Below are positions 39,105-41,392 of a DNA stretch of 41,392 nucleotides, in pieces. A model generated the notes under the pieces. The model did no database searches and was not told where the DNA came from. It was given only the letters and a program-made list of their open reading frames with translations. How positions within the stretch are numbered: the first letter of the stretch is position 1; each line of letters begins with the position of its first letter. The stretch is from contig JBBKWQ010000267.1 in the NCBI GenBank assembly GCA_037969115.1, positions 1 to 41,392 of the forward strand, in the 5' to 3' direction. Both the position numbers and the translations under genes were made by a program. Source of the stretch: JBBKWQ01 sp037969115. GTDB taxonomy: Bacteria; Actinomycetota; Acidimicrobiia; Acidimicrobiales; Ilumatobacteraceae.

Positions 39105-41392
39105 GAGGTGAACGACTCGGTCGCTACGTCGACGGCGTCGGGCTCCGAACAGCAGTATCCACCCCGCGGCCGACATCAGCACCGCTGCCTCGACGATGGC
39201 ACCAGTGTCTGCGCCGGTCCTCGGGATCGGCCGGTTCGTTCGGGGCACCGCCGGAGTGTTCGGGCGGAAAACCACCGGCGTGTTCGGGCGGGGAACCACG
39301 GTCGCGGTCGCCCGAGGTACCACGACGGTATTCGACGTCGCGGAACTCACGCCGATGACGGAGGACGAGGCGCTGACGGTTGCGGTGTTCGTGAACCGGC
39401 CGGCCAACAGATCAGTGGTCGTCACGGCGTGTATCGCGCTGCACACCATCGATTCGTCCGGGTCGAGGGTCGTGTCGGGGCAACTGGGCGTGGTCGCGTT
39501 CGGATCGTTCACGACAACGTTCGTCAGCGTCACATTCCCCGTGTTCGTGACGGTGAACGTGAATGGAATGATCTGCCCGACCGACGCGAACGACGTCGCT
39601 GACGTCGACTTGGCAATCGTCAGCGATGCCAGTTGATTCGCCGGAACGATCACGGTGTTCGAACTGACCGGTCCGACACCGTCGGCTGTCACCGTTGCCG
39701 TATTCGTGACGGACCCGGCGTCGACATCGGCCTGGGTCGCAACGTGTTGAGCAGTGCAACCGATCTGTCCGCCGGCTGGAATGTCGGTGTTCTCGCATTC
39801 CACCTCCGATGCGTTCGAGTCGATGAGCACCACGTTGGCGACCGCCACGTTTCCGACATTGCGGATGACGAAGGTGTACTCGATGACATCGCCGTGGTGA
39901 TCGAACGAAGCCGTCGGCGACGCTTTGACGACTTCCAGCGCACGACTGGGCGCGATGTCGACGATCACCGCGGACGAATCGTCCGAGACCGGAATGCCGG
40001 ACGGGTCGAAGCCCGTCGCAGTCGCGACGTTCAGCACTGATTCTGCGATGACGTCAGCGGCAGTGACGGTGTGAACGGCCGTGCACGACGTCGAAGCGCC
40101 AGGGGTGAGCACAACTGGAGTGGTCGGGCTGCAGATCAGGGAGCCGGCGTCGGCGTTGGCATCGGAGACAACGACGCCTGAGATGGTGACTATGCCGGAG
40201 TTGGTGACCGTGATCTCGTAATCGATCTGGTCACCGGCGGCAAGGAAGCTCGAGTCGAGCGCAATCTTCGTCGTGGTCAGCGCAGCTGCTTGAATCGCAT
40301 TGATCGTGACGGGGGCGCTGTCGTCGAACACGACGACCAGGTTCGGGTCGAGCCCGCTCGCAGACGCCGTGTTCACGACCGAGCCGGCGTCGAGATCGGC
40401 CTGGGTCACGGTATGCGTCGCGTCGCACGTGATCGTTTCGGTCGGAGCGAGATCGACCGGGTTGCCCGACAGGCACGTCAACGTGTCAGCGTTCGCGTCG
40501 CTGACGGTCACACCGGTCACAGTCACGTTGCCGGAGTTGGTCACCTCGCTCACATAATCCAGCACCTCACCAACCGCGCTGTAGGACACTTCGGTGGTGG
40601 TTTTCGTGGTCGTCAACTCCGCCGTCTGAGCGGCCGGAACCGTCACGGGAGCGCTGTCATCGGACACCGTCACCGAGTTGGGATCCAAACCAGACGCAGA
40701 CGCGATGTTCACGACGCTGCCGGCATCCAGATCGGCCTGGGACACGGTATGCGTCGCGTCGCACGTGATTGTTTCGGTCGGTCCAAGATCGGTCGGGTTG
40801 CCTGGCAGACACACGAGCGTGTCCGCGTTCGCATCCGACACGGTCACACCGGTCACCGTCACGTTGCCCGTGTTGGTCACCTCGATCACAAAATCCAGCA
40901 CCTCACCAACCGCGCCGTAACCGACTTCGGTCGTCGTCTTCGTCGTCGTCAACTCCGCCGACTGACCGGCCGGAACCGTCACGGGAGCGCTGTCATCGGA
41001 CACCACCACCAGATCTCGATCCAAACCAGACCCAGACGCCGTGTTCACGACCGAGCCAGCATCGAGGTCGGCCTGCGTCACGGTATGCGTGGCATCACAC
41101 GTGATCGACTCGGTCGGAGCGAGATCGGCCGGGTTGCCCGGCAAACACGTCAACGTGTCCGCGTTCGCATCCGACACGGTCACCTCGGTGATGGTCACGT
41201 TGCCCGTGTTGGTCACCTCGATCACATAATCCAGCACCTCACCAACCGCGCTGTAGCCGACTTCGGTCGTCGTCTTCGTGGTCGTCAACTCCGCCGTCTG
41301 AGCGGCCGGAACCGTCACGGGAGCGCTGTCATCGGACACCGTCACCGAGTTGGGATCCAAACCAGACGCAGACGCGATGTTCACGACGCTGC
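39102..41392 (-). CDS. Cell-wall-anchored DUF7507/DUF11-like repeat protein (5' partial)
   Basis: The frame is open from the right edge to the stop at 39102, so the N-terminus lies outside. About 760 residues are seen, built of tandem beta-sandwich repeats of 105-114 residues. Each has VLDYxIEVTNTGNVT, VSDANADT, two cysteines (TLxC and ITCDATH) and DLDAGSVVNTAS, as in DUF7507/DUF11-type repeats. The three outermost copies are nearly identical; the inner three have diverged. The C-terminus is a Pro-rich stalk (RPNTPVVFRPNTPAVPRTNRP), the sortase motif IPRTG (LPxTG-like), a hydrophobic helix and a basic tail RRRRR. It is probably a long surface stalk or adhesin; no sortase gene is nearby. Confidence 0.85.
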   Translation of the reverse strand, partial: SVVNIASASGLDPNSVTVSDDSAPVTVPAAQTAELTTTKTTTEVGYSAVGEVLDYVIEVTNTGNVTITEVTVSDANADTLTCLPGNPADLAPTESITCDATHTVTQADLDAGSVVNTASGSGLDRDLVVVSDDSAPVTVPAGQSAELTTTKTTTEVGYGAVGEVLDFVIEVTNTGNVTVTGVTVSDANADTLVCLPGNPTDLGPTETITCDATHTVSQADLDAGSVVNIASASGLDPNSVTVSDDSAPVTVPAAQTAELTTTKTTTEVSYSAVGEVLDYVSEVTNSGNVTVTGVTVSDANADTLTCLSGNPVDLAPTETITCDATHTVTQADLDAGSVVNTASASGLDPNLVVVFDDSAPVTINAIQAAALTTTKIALDSSFLAAGDQIDYEITVTNSGIVTISGVVVSDANADAGSLICSPTTPVVLTPGASTSCTAVHTVTAADVIAESVLNVATATGFDPSGIPVSDDSSAVIVDIAPSRALEVVKASPTASFDHHGDVIEYTFVIRNVGNVAVANVVLIDSNASEVECENTDIPAGGQIGCTAQHVATQADVDAGSVTNTATVTADGVGPVSSNTVIVPANQLASLTIAKSTSATSFASVGQIIPFTFTVTNTGNVTLTNVVVNDPNATTPSCPDTTLDPDESMVCSAIHAVTTTDLLAGRFTNTATVSASSSVIGVSSATSNTVVVPRATATVVPRPNTPVVFRPNTPAVPRTNRPIPRTGADTGAIVEAAVLMSAAGWILLFGARRRRRSDRVVHL
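40377..41392 (-). repeat. 336-bp tandem repeats in the surface protein gene
   Basis: Three units of exactly 336 bp (112 codons) start at minus-strand positions 41384, 41048 and 40712. Bases 41281-41392 are identical to 40609-40720, that is, at a distance of two units (672 bp). Inner units are 342, 327 and 315 bp. The array continues past the window, so the copy number is unknown. Confidence 0.92.

Noticed and set aside
40377..41392. Regular repeats as a CRISPR array
   Set aside because: Units are 336 bp, in frame and protein-coding, with no short repeat-spacer pattern and no cas genes.

Overview
The window is one dense, high-GC stretch of actinobacterial chromosome. Several traits point to the class Acidimicrobiia, in or near Ilumatobacter: the 'GYY'-type surface domain at the left edge, two mycothiol-type (MDMPI/DinB) enzymes, an F420/deazaflavin-type reductase, the actinobacterial form of SerC, many GTG starts, and genes that begin directly behind a TAnnnT -10 box with no leader. 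This placement is inferred from gene content; no rRNA, tRNA, insertion sequence, phage gene or CRISPR array was seen.

Layout. (1) 1-4.2 kb: end of a secreted surface protein and a terminator-like hairpin, a GDT1/TMEM165-type Mn/Ca transporter, an NfuA-like Fe-S carrier, an MDMPI-type enzyme and a CDF metal transporter. (2) 4.2-9.3 kb: EamA transporter, amidohydrolase and SurE nucleotidase in close array, a membrane-anchored propeller-like protein and a SnoaL-like protein. (3) 9.3-13.6 kb: a TPP riboswitch followed by thiamine pyrophosphokinase and a three-part thiamine-type ABC importer, that is, thiamine uptake and activation rather than synthesis. (4) 13.6-18.5 kb: F420-type reductase, a large membrane GGDEF/EAL protein, GNAT, a small helical protein and a second MDMPI-type enzyme. 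(5) 18.5-22.1 kb: a three-gene operon of 6-phosphogluconate dehydrogenase, glucose-6-phosphate dehydrogenase and an unrecognised membrane protein. (6) 22.1-25.9 kb: a vitamin B12 island, with btuF-btuC-btuD behind a cobalamin riboswitch on the minus strand and a divergent cobalamin adenosyltransferase. (7) 26-32 kb: cupin protein, DUF368/PopT lipid-carrier translocase, SDR, a small coupled ORF, prolyl oligopeptidase and GNAT. (8) 32-35.2 kb: a tightly overlapped three-gene operon that would turn gamma-butyrobetaine into carnitine, then 3-dehydrocarnitine, then betainyl-CoA plus acetoacetate. (9) 35.2-41.4 kb: an aminotransferase divergent from serC, a PAC2 protein, a lipoprotein, and a cell-wall-anchored repeat protein that runs off the right edge.

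The clearest structure beyond the genes is regulatory. Ten start codons sit 6-8 nt behind a TAnnnT hexamer, which implies leaderless mRNAs and helps choose starts. In three divergent gene pairs, opposed -10 boxes overlap on the two strands. The B12 riboswitch is followed by a perfect hairpin that hides the btuF Shine-Dalgarno. Seven 9-bp tandem repeats run into the thiP-like start codon and encode a 25-residue peptide in another frame. No gap exceeds about 250 bases. I see no strong candidate for a wholly new defence or biosynthetic system; the carnitine operon, the promoter pattern and the repeat-built surface protein deserve most attention.
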